Origin: Cryobacterium psychrophilum
GTDB lineage: Bacteria; Actinomycetota; Actinomycetes; Actinomycetales; Microbacteriaceae
Direction: 5' to 3'
Assembly: GCF_004365915.1 (NCBI RefSeq)
Contig: NZ_SODI01000001.1
Span: forward strand, 2,790,001 to 2,854,000
DNA length: 64,000 nt
Under the pieces are notes generated by a model, which was not told where the DNA came from, did no database searches, and saw nothing but the letters and a program-made list of their open reading frames with translations. Within the stretch, counting starts at the first letter, position 1. Every line of letters starts with the position of its first letter. The position numbers and the translations under genes were made by a program. This document shows, one piece after another, positions 52,308 through 61,705 of this stretch.

Positions 52308-53384
52308 GTGAAATTGTTTTCCCCTATCAATCTGGGCGCGTTGAGCCTGACGAACCGCCTGGTGATGGCGCCTTTGACCCGAACCCGATCGGGGGAAGCC
52401 GGCGTTCCTGGCCCGATGGTGGCCGAGCACTACGCCCAGCGCGCCTCGCTCGGACTCATCGTCTCTGAGGGCACCTACCCGAGCCACGCCGGCCAGGGCT
52501 TCCCGGGCCAGCCGGGTCTCGTCACGCCCGAGCAGCTTGAGGGTTGGCGGCAGGTTGCCACCGCGGTGCACGCGGCTGGCGGCCAGATGGTCGCCCAGGT
52601 CATGCATGCGGGCCGGGTGACCCATGAGGGCACCACCGGTGGGCGAACCGTCCTCGGCCCGAGCGCCATAGCGATCAACGGCCAGACACACACCTACGCC
52701 GGCAAGCAGCCGTACCCCGTTCCACACGCACTCGCCGACAGCGAGCTCGCTGGTGTGATCGAGGAATTCGTGACGGCCTCCCGCAACGCCATCGCTGCCG
52801 GTCTTGATGGCGTCGAAGTCCACTCCGCAAACGGTTACCTGTTGCACGAGTTTCTCTCGCCCGCATCCAACCAGCGCGATGGCTTGTATGGCGGTTCCCC
52901 CGAGAACCGCGCTCGTTTCGTGGTCGAGGTCGTGACCGCCGTAGCGGATGCGATTGGTGCCAGCCGGGTGGGCTTGCGCATTTCGCCCGAGCACAACATT
53001 CAGGACGCGCTGGAGACGGACGCCGACGACGTGCTCGCGACCTACGGCGCCCTGGTGGATGCCCTCGCCCCGCTGGGCTTGGCCTACCTCAGCGTTCTGC
53101 ACGCCGAGCCGACCGGCGCGTTCGTGCAGGAGCTGCGCACGCGCTTCGGCGGATCCGTGCTGCTCAACAGCGGGTTCGCGCAGATGACGAGTCGTGACGA
53201 GGCCCTCGGCCTGCTTCACGACGGTCATGCTGACGGTGTTGTCGTTGGCCGCCCGGCCATCGCGAACCCCGACCTGGCGTATCGCTGGCAGGAAGACCTG
53301 CCGCTGAACGTCGCCGACGCCGCGACGTTCTACGGCACCGGCCCCGAGGGATACACGGACTACCCGGCCCTCACACGCAGCTAA
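52308..53384 (+). CDS. Old Yellow Enzyme family NADH:flavin oxidoreductase (NemA-like)
   Basis: 358 residues from GTG 52308 (AAAGAG seven bases upstream); longer frames to 52260 are not conserved-looking. FMN TIM-barrel motifs: MAPLTRTRSGEAG, GLIVSEGTYPS, QVMHAGRVTHE, GVEVHSANGYLLHEFLSP, RVGLRISPEHN and VGRPAIANPDLAYRWQED. Reduces activated C=C bonds (ene-reductase) or nitro-compounds with NAD(P)H. Its stop overlaps the convergent aminotransferase by four bases. Confidence 0.92.
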   Translation: MKLFSPINLGALSLTNRLVMAPLTRTRSGEAGVPGPMVAEHYAQRASLGLIVSEGTYPSHAGQGFPGQPGLVTPEQLEGWRQVATAVHAAGGQMVAQVMHAGRVTHEGTTGGRTVLGPSAIAINGQTHTYAGKQPYPVPHALADSELAGVIEEFVTASRNAIAAGLDGVEVHSANGYLLHEFLSPASNQRDGLYGGSPENRARFVVEVVTAVADAIGASRVGLRISPEHNIQDALETDADDVLATYGALVDALAPLGLAYLSVLHAEPTGAFVQELRTRFGGSVLLNSGFAQMTSRDEALGLLHDGHADGVVVGRPAIANPDLAYRWQEDLPLNVADAATFYGTGPEGYTDYPALTRS

Positions 53385-54580
53385 CGCGTCGCCAGGGCGG
53401 CCAGCTGTGACGCGGCCCGCTCGAGCACGTCGACCTTCTTGCAGAAGGCGAAGCGCACGAGCGGGGCGTAGTCGGCCCGGTACCGGGGGGAGCAGAACGC
53501 GGTGACGGGCACGGCCACGACTCCGGCGAGTTCGGGGAGCCGTCGGCAGAACTCTGCACCGTCGCTGAACCCGAACGGTGTCGCATCCGCAATGATGAAA
53601 TAGCCCCCTCGCGGCTGGCTGATGGTGAACCCGGCAGCCTCGAGGCCGCGCCCGAGCACGTCACGTTTGGCCCGCAGATCGGCGACGGCACCGCGGTAAT
53701 AGGAGTCGGGCAGGTCCAGGCCCACGGCGATGGCTGGCTGAAACGGTGCTCCGTTGACGTAGGTCAGGAACTGTTTGACCGCGAGGATCGCGGTCACGAG
53801 CGGAGCGGGCGCACTGAGCCAGCCGATCTTCCACCCCGTGAGGCTGAACGTCTTCCCGGCCGAGGACACGGTGATGGTGCGTTCGCGCGCCCCGGGCAGG
53901 GTTCTGATGGGGATGTGCGGCTGCTCAAACGTCAGGTGTTCGTACACCTCATCGGTGACAATGAGCGCGTCGTGCCGGTGCGCCAGCTCCACGATGAGGG
54001 TGAGGGTCTCAAGGGGAAGTACCGTCCCGGTGGGGTTGTGCGGGTCATTGACGATGATCAGGCGGGTTCGGTCGGTCACCGCTGCCCGCAGGGCATCCAG
54101 GTCCGGTTGGAAGTCGGGGGTCCGGAGCGGCACGGTGCGGTGGATGCCGCCGCCGAGGGCGATCAGGGCGCCGTAGGCGTCGTAGAAGGGCTCGAACGTG
54201 ACGACTTCGTCGCCGGGTTCCACAAGGGCGAGAATTGTCGCGGCGAGGGCCTCCGTGGCCCCCGCGGTGACCAGGACCTCCGTTTCGGGATCAATCGTGA
54301 GGCCGTAGAACCGCTGCTGGTGGCGGGCGATTGCCTCTCGCAATACCGGCATTCCCCGCCCAGGCGGATACTGGTTGACACCATCCGCGATGGCTTGCCT
54401 GGCCGCCTCACGGACCTCGACCGGTCCGTCTTCATCGGGAAACCCCTGACCCAGGTTGATGGCCCCCGTTCGAACCGCGAGGGCGCTCATTTCCGCGAAG
54501 ATACTGGCCGCTACGCTTCCGTCGGCGGCGAGCAGTCCTGCCCCCGCCGCCGTTCGACGCCATGCTCCCGCGATGCTCAT
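53381..54580 (-). CDS. PLP-dependent class I aminotransferase
   Basis: 399 residues. GAINLGQGFPDEDGP at the N terminus, NDPHNPTGTVL, DEVYEHLTF and the PLP-lysine motif SSAGKTFSLTGWKIGW place it with the KAT/MtnE-like fold type I group (kynurenine/glutamine or methionine aminotransferase, YbdL-type). Substrate uncertain. Divergent from the HtrA-like gene. Confidence 0.88.
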   Translation of the reverse strand: MSIAGAWRRTAAGAGLLAADGSVAASIFAEMSALAVRTGAINLGQGFPDEDGPVEVREAARQAIADGVNQYPPGRGMPVLREAIARHQQRFYGLTIDPETEVLVTAGATEALAATILALVEPGDEVVTFEPFYDAYGALIALGGGIHRTVPLRTPDFQPDLDALRAAVTDRTRLIIVNDPHNPTGTVLPLETLTLIVELAHRHDALIVTDEVYEHLTFEQPHIPIRTLPGARERTITVSSAGKTFSLTGWKIGWLSAPAPLVTAILAVKQFLTYVNGAPFQPAIAVGLDLPDSYYRGAVADLRAKRDVLGRGLEAAGFTISQPRGGYFIIADATPFGFSDGAEFCRRLPELAGVVAVPVTAFCSPRYRADYAPLVRFAFCKKVDVLERAASQLAALATR

Positions 54581-54772
54581 CGTATTTTTCCCATGAGATC
54601 AAACTACGACATCCCGTTCGCGCTACCCTGTCGATGCTGATGCCACAGTGTATGACGTGCCGGATCCCAGCCCCGAGCAAGGTCAGGGTGTCATCATTGA
54701 AAGCTCCCAGCCTGTCCATACCAAACGTTCAGGTTTGGGCGCGAAGCTGGTTTTGCTTGGAAGGAGCACCCC

Positions 54773-56470
54773 ATGACCGATAGCACCAAGGATTCCGGTA
54801 GCAACATGCCCGAACCTCGCGACGAGACAGCTTCTTTCGCCGTGGACGGTTCCGGCGAGGAAGCCACGACCCCTCCAGTGTCAAAGCCGGATTCCACACC
54901 CAGCGAGAACGTCGCTCCCGACGAGACTGAACCGGTGCAGTCAGCGGTGTACCCCGCGAACGCCAGCGAGGCCAGTGACGCCAGTGACGCCAGTGACGCC
55001 AGTGAGGCCAGTGAGGCCAGTGACCCCAGTGACGTGCCCGAGGCCCCAGCCGGTGCCACGCCGGCGAGCACCAATCCGGCAGAGACACACCCCACGGCGG
55101 CGTATCCCACCGATGCCTTCGGGCGTCCCGTCGCAGCGACGGCCGCAGGCTCCTCCGGTTACGCCGGCCAGGGCCACGCAACCACGAGCTACGCGACCGC
55201 CAACGCGTACCCCTCAGTGTCGAACCCGAGCACCGGCAAGGACGCGACCAAGCGTCGCAGTAGCGTCGGCCTGATCGCCGCGCTCGCCATCGCGGCCCTC
55301 GTCGGTGGAGCATCCGGTGCCGGGATGTACGCGCTCGTTGATTCCGGACGCAACACGAACGTGTCGACCACCCAGTCGCAGGGCGCGGCCAATGTTGTCG
55401 TGAACAATACCGACAGCGTCAATGAGATCACCGCCGTGGCGGCGAAGGCTTCGCCGAGCGTTGTGACCATCGAGGTCAACAGCGGCCAGCAGGGCGGCTC
55501 CGGCTCCGGGGTCATTCTCAGCGCAGACGGCTATGTTCTCACGAACACGCACGTCGTCACCCTCGATGGGGCTGTCGGGGATGCGACGATTCAGGTGAAG
55601 AGCAGCGATGGGAAGCTCTACGCGGCCACCGTCGTGGGTACCGACCCGATCTCCGACCTCGCGGTCATCAAGCTCACCGATGCTGCTGGACTCACGCCGA
55701 TCGTCATGGCCGACTCGTCCAAGATCAACGTGGGTGACACCGCCATCGCGATCGGTGCTCCGCTGGGCCTCTCCGGCACGGTGACAAACGGTATCGTGAG
55801 CGCGCTCAACCGCAGCATCACGGTGGCGTCGTCGGCGGCCCCGACGACCCCGGACACCACGGCGCCCGATGAGGGCGGATCCAGCCCCTTCGACTTCTGG
55901 AACTTCGACCTTCCGAAACAGGACGGCACGCCGCAGCAGCCACAGGCGCAGGAAGGGAAGGGCAGCATTTCCTTGCCGGTGATCCAAACGGATGCCGCGA
56001 TCAACCCCGGAAACTCCGGTGGCGCCCTGCTCAACAGCAAGGGTGAGCTCATCGGCATCAACGTGGCCATCGCCAATGCGGGTGGATCGGACTCCTCGTC
56101 TGCCGCCGGAAGCATCGGCGTGGGATTCTCGATTCCGTCCAACTTCGCCCAGCGCATCTCCGAGGAGCTCATCACGAACGGCAAGGCGACCCATGGCCTG
56201 CTCGGAGCGAGCGTTTCCAACGCCGCGAGCGACTCAAGCGGCACGGTGGGTGCGCTCATCCGTGAGGTCTCCTCCGGCGGTGCGGCCGAAAAGGTCGGGC
56301 TCCGCAAGGGTGACGTCGTGATCAACTTCAACGGTCTGCCGATCACGGACCCCAACGACCTCACCGCGCAGGTTCGCGCGCTGCCGGCCGGCGGAACGGC
56401 CGACCTGACCTATGTTCGTGACGGGAAGACCGCCACGGTGTCGGTCACCCTGGGCGAGCTCTCCAGCTAG
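54773..56470 (+). CDS. HtrA-like membrane-anchored serine protease (S1C) with PDZ domain
   Basis: 565 residues; AAGGAG seven bases before ATG. The first ~160 residues are acidic and disordered and contain a Ser-Asp/Glu-Ala repeat. One membrane helix follows (VGLIAALAIAALVGGASGAG), then the trypsin-like domain with His in YVLTNTHVVTL, Asp in SDLAVIKL and Ser in NPGNSGGALLN, and a C-terminal PDZ (LIREVSSGGAAEKVGLRKGD). The catalytic triad is complete and outside the membrane, fitting an envelope stress protease. Confidence 0.92.
   Translation: MTDSTKDSGSNMPEPRDETASFAVDGSGEEATTPPVSKPDSTPSENVAPDETEPVQSAVYPANASEASDASDASDASEASEASDPSDVPEAPAGATPASTNPAETHPTAAYPTDAFGRPVAATAAGSSGYAGQGHATTSYATANAYPSVSNPSTGKDATKRRSSVGLIAALAIAALVGGASGAGMYALVDSGRNTNVSTTQSQGAANVVVNNTDSVNEITAVAAKASPSVVTIEVNSGQQGGSGSGVILSADGYVLTNTHVVTLDGAVGDATIQVKSSDGKLYAATVVGTDPISDLAVIKLTDAAGLTPIVMADSSKINVGDTAIAIGAPLGLSGTVTNGIVSALNRSITVASSAAPTTPDTTAPDEGGSSPFDFWNFDLPKQDGTPQQPQAQEGKGSISLPVIQTDAAINPGNSGGALLNSKGELIGINVAIANAGGSDSSSAAGSIGVGFSIPSNFAQRISEELITNGKATHGLLGASVSNAASDSSGTVGALIREVSSGGAAEKVGLRKGDVVINFNGLPITDPNDLTAQVRALPAGGTADLTYVRDGKTATVSVTLGELSS
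54962..55033 (+). repeat. 9-bp tandem repeat in the HtrA cytoplasmic tail
   Basis: Eight units of the form gccagtgac/gag encode repeating Ala-Ser-Asp/Glu in the disordered N-terminal tail. Likely variable in copy number. Confidence 0.85.
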
Positions 56471-56603
56471 CCGCTTCGCTCCTTCCCCTGAGTGCGCCGT
56501 CGGCCTGTCCGGCAGCGCACTCGTGTGTGCGGGGGCCGGTGCGTGTTCGAGCGGCAATGATAGGCTGAATCGCCTACCCAACTACCGGAAAGCGGGCTGC
56601 CGC

Positions 56604-57647
56604 GTGCGTCAGAGTGGTGACCAACTCCTACCCGGGGTGTCGTACGTCATGCCGGTGCTCAACGAGGTGACGCATGTGCGGGCCGCCGTGATGAGCCTGC
56701 TGCATCAGGACTATCAGGGTCCGTTCGAGGTGACCCTGGCCCTTGGGCCGAGCCTCGACGGTACGACGGAACTGGTCGAAGAAATGGCCGCTGTGGATGC
56801 CCGCATTCGCATCGTTCCTAACGACGTGGGTTCCACCCCTGCCGGTCTCAACGCCGCCATTCGCGCCTCGAAGTACGCGGTCGTCATCCGTGTCGATGCG
56901 CATTCGGTGCTGCCCCCGAACTATGCCCGCATTGCCGTGGAGACCCTCGAACGCACGGGCGCCGACAACGTGGGCGGCATTATGGATGCCCAGGGAGGCA
57001 CCCCGTTCGAGAAGGCCGTTGCCCGCGCCTACGGCACCCGCATCGGCCTCGGCGGCACGCCCCACCACGTGGGCGGCAAGCAGGGCAAGGCAGAGACCGT
57101 GTACCTGGGCTGCTTCCGAACCGAGAGCATCCTCAACGTGGGACTCTTCGACGAGGACGTGAAGCGTGGCCAGGACTGGGACCTCAACCGGCGCCTGCGC
57201 GAAGCCGGTGGCACGGTGTGGTTCACCCCGGAGCTCCGGGTCGTCTATCGACCGCGCCCGAGCGTGGCCCGGCTCGCCCGGCAGATGCTCTCGACCGGGC
57301 TGTGGCGCGGAGAACTCGCCAGGCGCTACCCGGCGGCCAACGGCATCCGCTATTTCATTCCGCCGCTCATGGTGATTGCAGTGACTCTCGCTCTGCTTCT
57401 CGGACTCGGAGGCGTTGCCCAGGCACTGTCCGGTGCGACGCCCTGGCTCCTGCTCGGCCTGATCGTTCCGATCGGCTATGCGCTCATCGTCGTCGCGGCG
57501 ACGGTGACGGTGGCGCGCCCCGACGGGGTTCGTTCCGCGAGTCGGTTTCTCGTAGTCTTGCCCTGCATTCACTTTTGCTGGGGTGCGGGATTCGTACTTG
57601 GATTCCTCAAGCTCACGAGCAACATCACGGCACACACGGGGAGATAA
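56604..57647 (+). CDS. Family 2 glycosyltransferase with C-terminal membrane helices
   Basis: 347 residues from GTG 56604 (GGAAAG upstream). GT-A motifs: VSYVMPVLNEVTHVR, ALGPSLDGTTEL, RVDAHSVLP (DxD-like), TVYLGCFRTES and QDWDLNRRLREAGG. About three hydrophobic helices occupy the last 110 residues, fixing the enzyme to the inner face of the membrane. First gene of an envelope-polymer operon with the CDP-alcohol transferase four bases downstream. Confidence 0.87.
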   Translation: MRQSGDQLLPGVSYVMPVLNEVTHVRAAVMSLLHQDYQGPFEVTLALGPSLDGTTELVEEMAAVDARIRIVPNDVGSTPAGLNAAIRASKYAVVIRVDAHSVLPPNYARIAVETLERTGADNVGGIMDAQGGTPFEKAVARAYGTRIGLGGTPHHVGGKQGKAETVYLGCFRTESILNVGLFDEDVKRGQDWDLNRRLREAGGTVWFTPELRVVYRPRPSVARLARQMLSTGLWRGELARRYPAANGIRYFIPPLMVIAVTLALLLGLGGVAQALSGATPWLLLGLIVPIGYALIVVAATVTVARPDGVRSASRFLVVLPCIHFCWGAGFVLGFLKLTSNITAHTGR

Positions 57648-57651
57648 CCAC

Positions 57652-58461
57652 ATGCAAGCCACGCCCAGCTCGGCTCGGCCCACGTCGATCGCCGAGTTGC
57701 GACGGGTGGCCCAGCCGCCGGAGGTTCGTCTGCGTGCCAACGCCGAACACTGGACGGCCAGCCTCTACCTGCGCGACCTGTCTCCCTACGTCACCTGGAT
57801 GCTGCTGAAGACGCCCATCTCGGCCAATGGTGTGACCGGCCTGATGATCATGCTGGGATGGTCGACCGCCGCGGCCCTGCTCATCCCCGGTATCTGGGGA
57901 GCCCTGCTGGCCCTCGTGCTCGGGCAGCTGCAGATGCTCATTGACTGCTGCGACGGCGAAGTCGCCAGGTGGCGCAAGACATCGTCACCGGCCGGGGTAT
58001 TCCTCGACAAGGTCGGGCACTATTCCACCGAGTCCCTGATCCCCATCGCGCTCGGATTCCGCGCCGCCATGTACCCGATCGAGGTGCCGGCGGACTTCCT
58101 CTGGACGAGCCTGGCCCTCCTGCTCGCGCTCATCATCGTGCTCAACAAGGCCCTCAACGACATGGTGCACGTCGCCCGCGCCAACGCGGGCCTCACCAAA
58201 CTCGCCGACACCCAGGGAGAGAGTGCCCCGACCTCGAGCCTGCTGAAGCGCGTTCGGCGGCTGGCACGGTTCCTTCCCTTCCACCGGTTGTACCACTCCG
58301 TGGAACTCACCATGGTGATCTTCGTCGCGGCGCTCCTGGGCCTCGTCATCGGGGAGCCCACCGTGGATCGTGCGCTGCTCATCGTTCTGGTTCCGCTGGC
58401 CTTCCTGTCGCTGATCGGGCACTTCGTTGCGATCATGGCATCCAAGCGTGTCCGGTCCTAA
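57652..58461 (+). CDS. CDP-alcohol phosphotransferase, His variant of the last Asp
   Basis: 269 residues from ATG 57652; GGGGAG nine bases upstream. The CDP-OH motif D-x2-DG-x2-AR-x8-G-x3-D-x3-D appears as DCCDGEVARWRKTSSPAG then VFLDKVGH: the final Asp, normally the general base, is His. Several membrane helices follow. It should join an alcohol (glycerol, inositol or ribitol phosphate) to a CDP-activated partner, for a lipid or polymer primer. The His may be typical of this actinobacterial subgroup. Overlaps the following GT2 start. Confidence 0.8.
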   Translation: MQATPSSARPTSIAELRRVAQPPEVRLRANAEHWTASLYLRDLSPYVTWMLLKTPISANGVTGLMIMLGWSTAAALLIPGIWGALLALVLGQLQMLIDCCDGEVARWRKTSSPAGVFLDKVGHYSTESLIPIALGFRAAMYPIEVPADFLWTSLALLLALIIVLNKALNDMVHVARANAGLTKLADTQGESAPTSSLLKRVRRLARFLPFHRLYHSVELTMVIFVAALLGLVIGEPTVDRALLIVLVPLAFLSLIGHFVAIMASKRVRS

Positions 58462-59353
58462 CCCCGGGCGTCTTCCCGAGGCGGGGACGCTGCCAACCGT
58501 CGGAGTCGTGGTTCTCTCCCAGGGGACTCGACCGGCGGAACTTGAGCGCGGCATCCTTTCTCTGCTGGCGCAACAGGGCGTACATCTCGACGTGGTGTGC
58601 GTGGGCAACGGCTGGGAGCCGACCGGGCTGCCGGGCGGCGTTCAAACGCTCGGACTTCCGACCAACCTCGGTATTCCCGCCGGACGAAACCGCGGTGTGC
58701 ACCGGGTCAGCGGTGAATTCCTGTTCTTCCTTGACGACGACGCGAGCATACCGGACCCGCATTTTCTGCTCGACGCCATCAATAAGCTCAGGGCAGATCC
58801 GTCAATTGGCCTGCTGCAGCCCCGCGTGGTCGACCCGGAAGGCCTCACCTCCCCGCGGCGCTGGGTGCCGCGCATCCGCAAGGGTGAGGCCACCGAATCG
58901 AGTGCCGTGTTCTCGGTGTGGGAGGGGGCAGTGCTGCTGCCCCGTGCTGTTTTTGACGCCACCGGAGGCTGGGCCGAGCCGTTCTTCTACGCCCACGAGG
59001 GCATCGAACTCGCCTGGCGGGTGTGGGACCAGGGTTTGCGCGCCTGGTATGCCGGTGACCTCGAAGCGAATCACCCGTTCATGCACCCGACCAGGCACGC
59101 CGCCTACTATCGCCTGAATGCCCGCAATCGCGTGTGGCTCGCCCGGCGCAACCTGCCGACCGTGCTCATTCCCGTGTATGTGGGCTCGTGGACGCTCATT
59201 CAGCTGCTGCGGTGGTCACGCAACCCCCAGGCATTGCGTGCCTGGTTCGGCGGCTGGCGTGAGGGGTGGCGTACCGACCCGGGGGAACGGCGCGCGCTGT
59301 CGCTCCGCACCGTCTGGCGAATGACGCGCGCCGGACGCCCCCCGGTCGTCTGA
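58448..59353 (+). CDS. Family 2 glycosyltransferase, soluble
   Basis: 301 residues from GTG 58448, 14 bases inside the previous gene; a TTG at 58427 is the alternative. Motifs: TVGVVVLSQGTRPAELER, VCVGNGWEP, IPAGRNRGVHRV, FLFFLDDDASIPDP (DDD metal site), EGAVLLPRAVFDATGGW and HEGIELAWRVWDQG. No extended membrane segment. Probably adds a sugar to the polymer made by this cluster. Confidence 0.88.
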   Translation: MSGPNPGRLPEAGTLPTVGVVVLSQGTRPAELERGILSLLAQQGVHLDVVCVGNGWEPTGLPGGVQTLGLPTNLGIPAGRNRGVHRVSGEFLFFLDDDASIPDPHFLLDAINKLRADPSIGLLQPRVVDPEGLTSPRRWVPRIRKGEATESSAVFSVWEGAVLLPRAVFDATGGWAEPFFYAHEGIELAWRVWDQGLRAWYAGDLEANHPFMHPTRHAAYYRLNARNRVWLARRNLPTVLIPVYVGSWTLIQLLRWSRNPQALRAWFGGWREGWRTDPGERRALSLRTVWRMTRAGRPPVV

Positions 59354-59379
59354 CCGTTCTCGGAGGGTAAACTTAAGCG

Positions 59380-60648
59380 GTGGGTATTCAGAAAGACGTC
59401 AGACGCGCGGTAAAGATGGTCAAGGACGTCGTGGCGTCGCGCAAGGCGCAGCGCTTTCTGGCCGACACCCGTGAACCATTGCCGCGGAACCACTTCAAGA
59501 TTGCCGTGTATTTTGCCGACGGCCCGGTGAACATGTATCAGATGCGCCAGTGGTACAAACCGCTGCTCACACTGGCAGAGACCTGGCCCGTGGTGGTGCT
59601 GAGTCGAACCGGCGGTGGTTCCCTGAAACTCATGGAGGAGTCGCCTCTTCCCGTCGCGCACGTGCGCTCGGTGCGCGACCTGGAACACGTGATCCACGAG
59701 CAAGACATTCGCATCGTGTTCTACGTCAACCAGAATCCCCGAAACTTTCAGATGATGCGCTACGGGCGCATGTGGCATGTTTTCATCAATCACGGTGAAA
59801 GCGACAAGATGTACATGGTCACGAACCAATTCAAGGCCTACGACTACTCGCTCGTCGCCGGGCAGGCAGCCCTCTCCCGGCTCAACCGGGTGCTGTGGGA
59901 TTACGATTTTGACAAGCGCGCCATCACCATCGGGCGACCGCAGGCCGACCACTTCAGTGGACCGCTGCCGTACACGCCCGACGCCCGCCAGGTGGTGCTG
60001 TACGCGCCCACGTGGGAGGGCGACCGGCCGGCCGCGGCCTATGGGTCCGTCGCGACGCATGGCGTGGCGCTCGTGACGGCGCTGCTGAAAACCGGCGAAC
60101 ACCGCGTGATCTACCGGCCGCACCCGCGCAGCGGCGTGGTCGACCATGAATACGATGCGGCCAACAAGCGCATCATCGCGGCGATCACCGCGGCAAATGC
60201 CAAGGATCCCGCTGCCCAGCACATCTACGACACCGGCTCCGAGCTGGGCTGGCAGCTGTCGGCCGCCGATGTGGCGATCGTCGACATCTCCGCCATGGTC
60301 TACGACCGGTTGGCGGCCGGTAAACCGCTTATGGTCACCCGCCCCGTGAACCCTGCAGCCCTCATCGACACGAGCGGCTACCTGTCGGATTGCGAATGGC
60401 TCGACGCCGCGACATCCTCCGAAATCGCGGAGGCCCTCGACGCGCTCGCGAACAACAGAACGGCAGCGGCCAGGCTCGACGCCTGGGTGCAGCACTACTT
60501 CGGTGATACTTCGCCCGGCACCGCGACGGCGCGACTCCATACCGCCGTGGCCAGCCTCATGACCGAATGGGACCGCCACTCCGCGATCCATGACGGTGAT
60601 GGTCTCTTCGACCTCACCGAATCGGCCTCCATCGACTCAGAAGCCTAG
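59380..60648 (+). CDS. CDP-glycerol glycerophosphotransferase family protein (TagB/TagF-like)
   Basis: 422 residues from GTG. The C-terminal GT-B-like domain shows VFINHGESDKM, VLYAPTWEGD, HRVIYRPHPRSG and DVAIVDISAMVYDRLAAGKP, the pattern of TagB/TagF enzymes, which polymerise or prime poly(glycerol phosphate) using CDP-glycerol. Hydrophobicity is low, so peripheral attachment is likely. TAAACT (59368-59373) ends six bases before the GTG, so a separate leaderless promoter is possible. Confidence 0.85.
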   Translation: MGIQKDVRRAVKMVKDVVASRKAQRFLADTREPLPRNHFKIAVYFADGPVNMYQMRQWYKPLLTLAETWPVVVLSRTGGGSLKLMEESPLPVAHVRSVRDLEHVIHEQDIRIVFYVNQNPRNFQMMRYGRMWHVFINHGESDKMYMVTNQFKAYDYSLVAGQAALSRLNRVLWDYDFDKRAITIGRPQADHFSGPLPYTPDARQVVLYAPTWEGDRPAAAYGSVATHGVALVTALLKTGEHRVIYRPHPRSGVVDHEYDAANKRIIAAITAANAKDPAAQHIYDTGSELGWQLSAADVAIVDISAMVYDRLAAGKPLMVTRPVNPAALIDTSGYLSDCEWLDAATSSEIAEALDALANNRTAAARLDAWVQHYFGDTSPGTATARLHTAVASLMTEWDRHSAIHDGDGLFDLTESASIDSEA

Positions 60649-60672
60649 CGCGCCTGGAGTGTCCCGTCCCGA

Positions 60673-61278
60673 CTAGCTGACGGCTGCGGGCAGGCCCAGG
60701 GTGCGGTGCAGGTGGGCGAGGATTTCGTCCGGAGAGATCGGGTCGTTCTCGTCGGAGAGCAGCACTTGGGCGCAGATACCATCGGTGATGGCGACCAGTG
60801 CCTCGATCGCGACTGGATCAGAGGTGTGTATGGCGGCCGCTCGACCAACGAGGTCTGGCCATTTGGTGGTGAGAGATCGAAGTGCCGGACGGCGCGCGGC
60901 CATGAGGATCATTTCCCGCTCGGCCAGCGCCCGGCCACGTCCGGAGCCGCCGGCGTCGGCGATGATCGTGGCGATTGCCACCAGGGGAGCGGAGCCGCGC
61001 TCCAGCAGGCTCGCGTACTGCAGGTCATACTCCTCGCTGGCGCACGTCAACGCAGCGACGAGGAGGTCGTCCAGAGTCGAAAAATAGTACGCGACAAGGG
61101 AGGGGCGCACGTCGGCTTGCGCGGCGACCGTGCGGTGACTGACGCCGGCCACGCCGTGCCCCTCGATGACCCGCAGGGTTGCTGCGATAATCGACTTTCT
61201 TCGGTCGATGCCTCGGGCGATGCGACCGTCTTCTGGCGTGCGGTGCGGCGTGCTGTCAGCGGTATCAGGCGACCTCAT
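60673..61278 (-). CDS. TetR-family regulator of the SMR transporter
   Basis: 201 residues. N-terminal HTH: RKSIIAATLRVIEGHGVAGVSHRTVAAQADVRPS then LVAYYFSTLDDLLVAAL, a normal TetR recognition helix region. The start overlaps the SMR gene end by 14 bases, so both are one operon. Two palindromes upstream of the SMR gene are probable operators, giving autorepression. The ligand is probably a cationic toxic compound exported by SMR. Confidence 0.88.
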   Translation of the reverse strand: MRSPDTADSTPHRTPEDGRIARGIDRRKSIIAATLRVIEGHGVAGVSHRTVAAQADVRPSLVAYYFSTLDDLLVAALTCASEEYDLQYASLLERGSAPLVAIATIIADAGGSGRGRALAEREMILMAARRPALRSLTTKWPDLVGRAAAIHTSDPVAIEALVAITDGICAQVLLSDENDPISPDEILAHLHRTLGLPAAVS

Positions 61279-61597
61279 GGGTACCCCCGTGTTCCAGAGC
61301 CAGAACTCCGACGATCACCAGGGCGACTCCCACCACTTGGAGCCAGGTCAGGTGATCGCCGAGGAAGAGGGCGCCAATAACGGCGACGAGTGTGACCCCG
61401 GCGGCGGCCCAGATTCCGTAGGCGACGCCGATGCCCATGCCTTGCTTGAGCGTCAGTGACAGGAGGAAATAGGCCCCGAGTACCCCAACGACCGCGATCA
61501 CCGTGGGCACGAGTCGGGTGAACCCATCGGAATACCGGGTAGCGATAGCCCCGACGACCTCGGCGCCGATTGCGGCAGCGAGAAACAGGTACACCAT
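61265..61597 (-). CDS. Small multidrug resistance (SMR) transporter
   Basis: 110 residues from ATG 61597 with GGAGGA seven bases upstream. Four hydrophobic helices. The essential Glu of helix 1 is Glu13 (LFLAAAIGAEVVGAIA), and the YGIWAAAGV motif matches EmrE YAIWSGVG. It should work as a dimer exchanging protons for quaternary ammonium or guanidinium compounds. Qac versus Gdx subtype not resolved. Confidence 0.9.
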   Translation of the reverse strand: MVYLFLAAAIGAEVVGAIATRYSDGFTRLVPTVIAVVGVLGAYFLLSLTLKQGMGIGVAYGIWAAAGVTLVAVIGALFLGDHLTWLQVVGVALVIVGVLALEHGGTHEVA

Positions 61598-61629
61598 CAG
61601 GCTTCCTCCGACCGTGATTGCACATTTAG

Positions 61630-61660
61630 TTGAACGAGCGTTCAAATAGAACGATAGTTC
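61630..61660. promoter_or_regulatory. Twin palindromic operators of the SMR-TetR operon
   Basis: TTGAACG-AG-CGTTCAA at 61630-61645 is a perfect palindrome; GAAC-GATA-GTTC at 61649-61660 is a second, related one. Centres are 17 bases apart and lie 40-57 bases upstream of the SMR start, overlapping the expected promoter. Confidence 0.75.
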
Positions 61661-61705
61661 AATTTTATCGACACCGCAACCGCCATCAACTGATGGCCGG
61701 TAGAA

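Noticed and set aside
51109..52311. Plus-strand 400-codon frame opposite the alpha/beta hydrolase
   Set aside because: Low-complexity Gln/Gly/Arg composition and no motif; the hydrolase triad is on the other strand.
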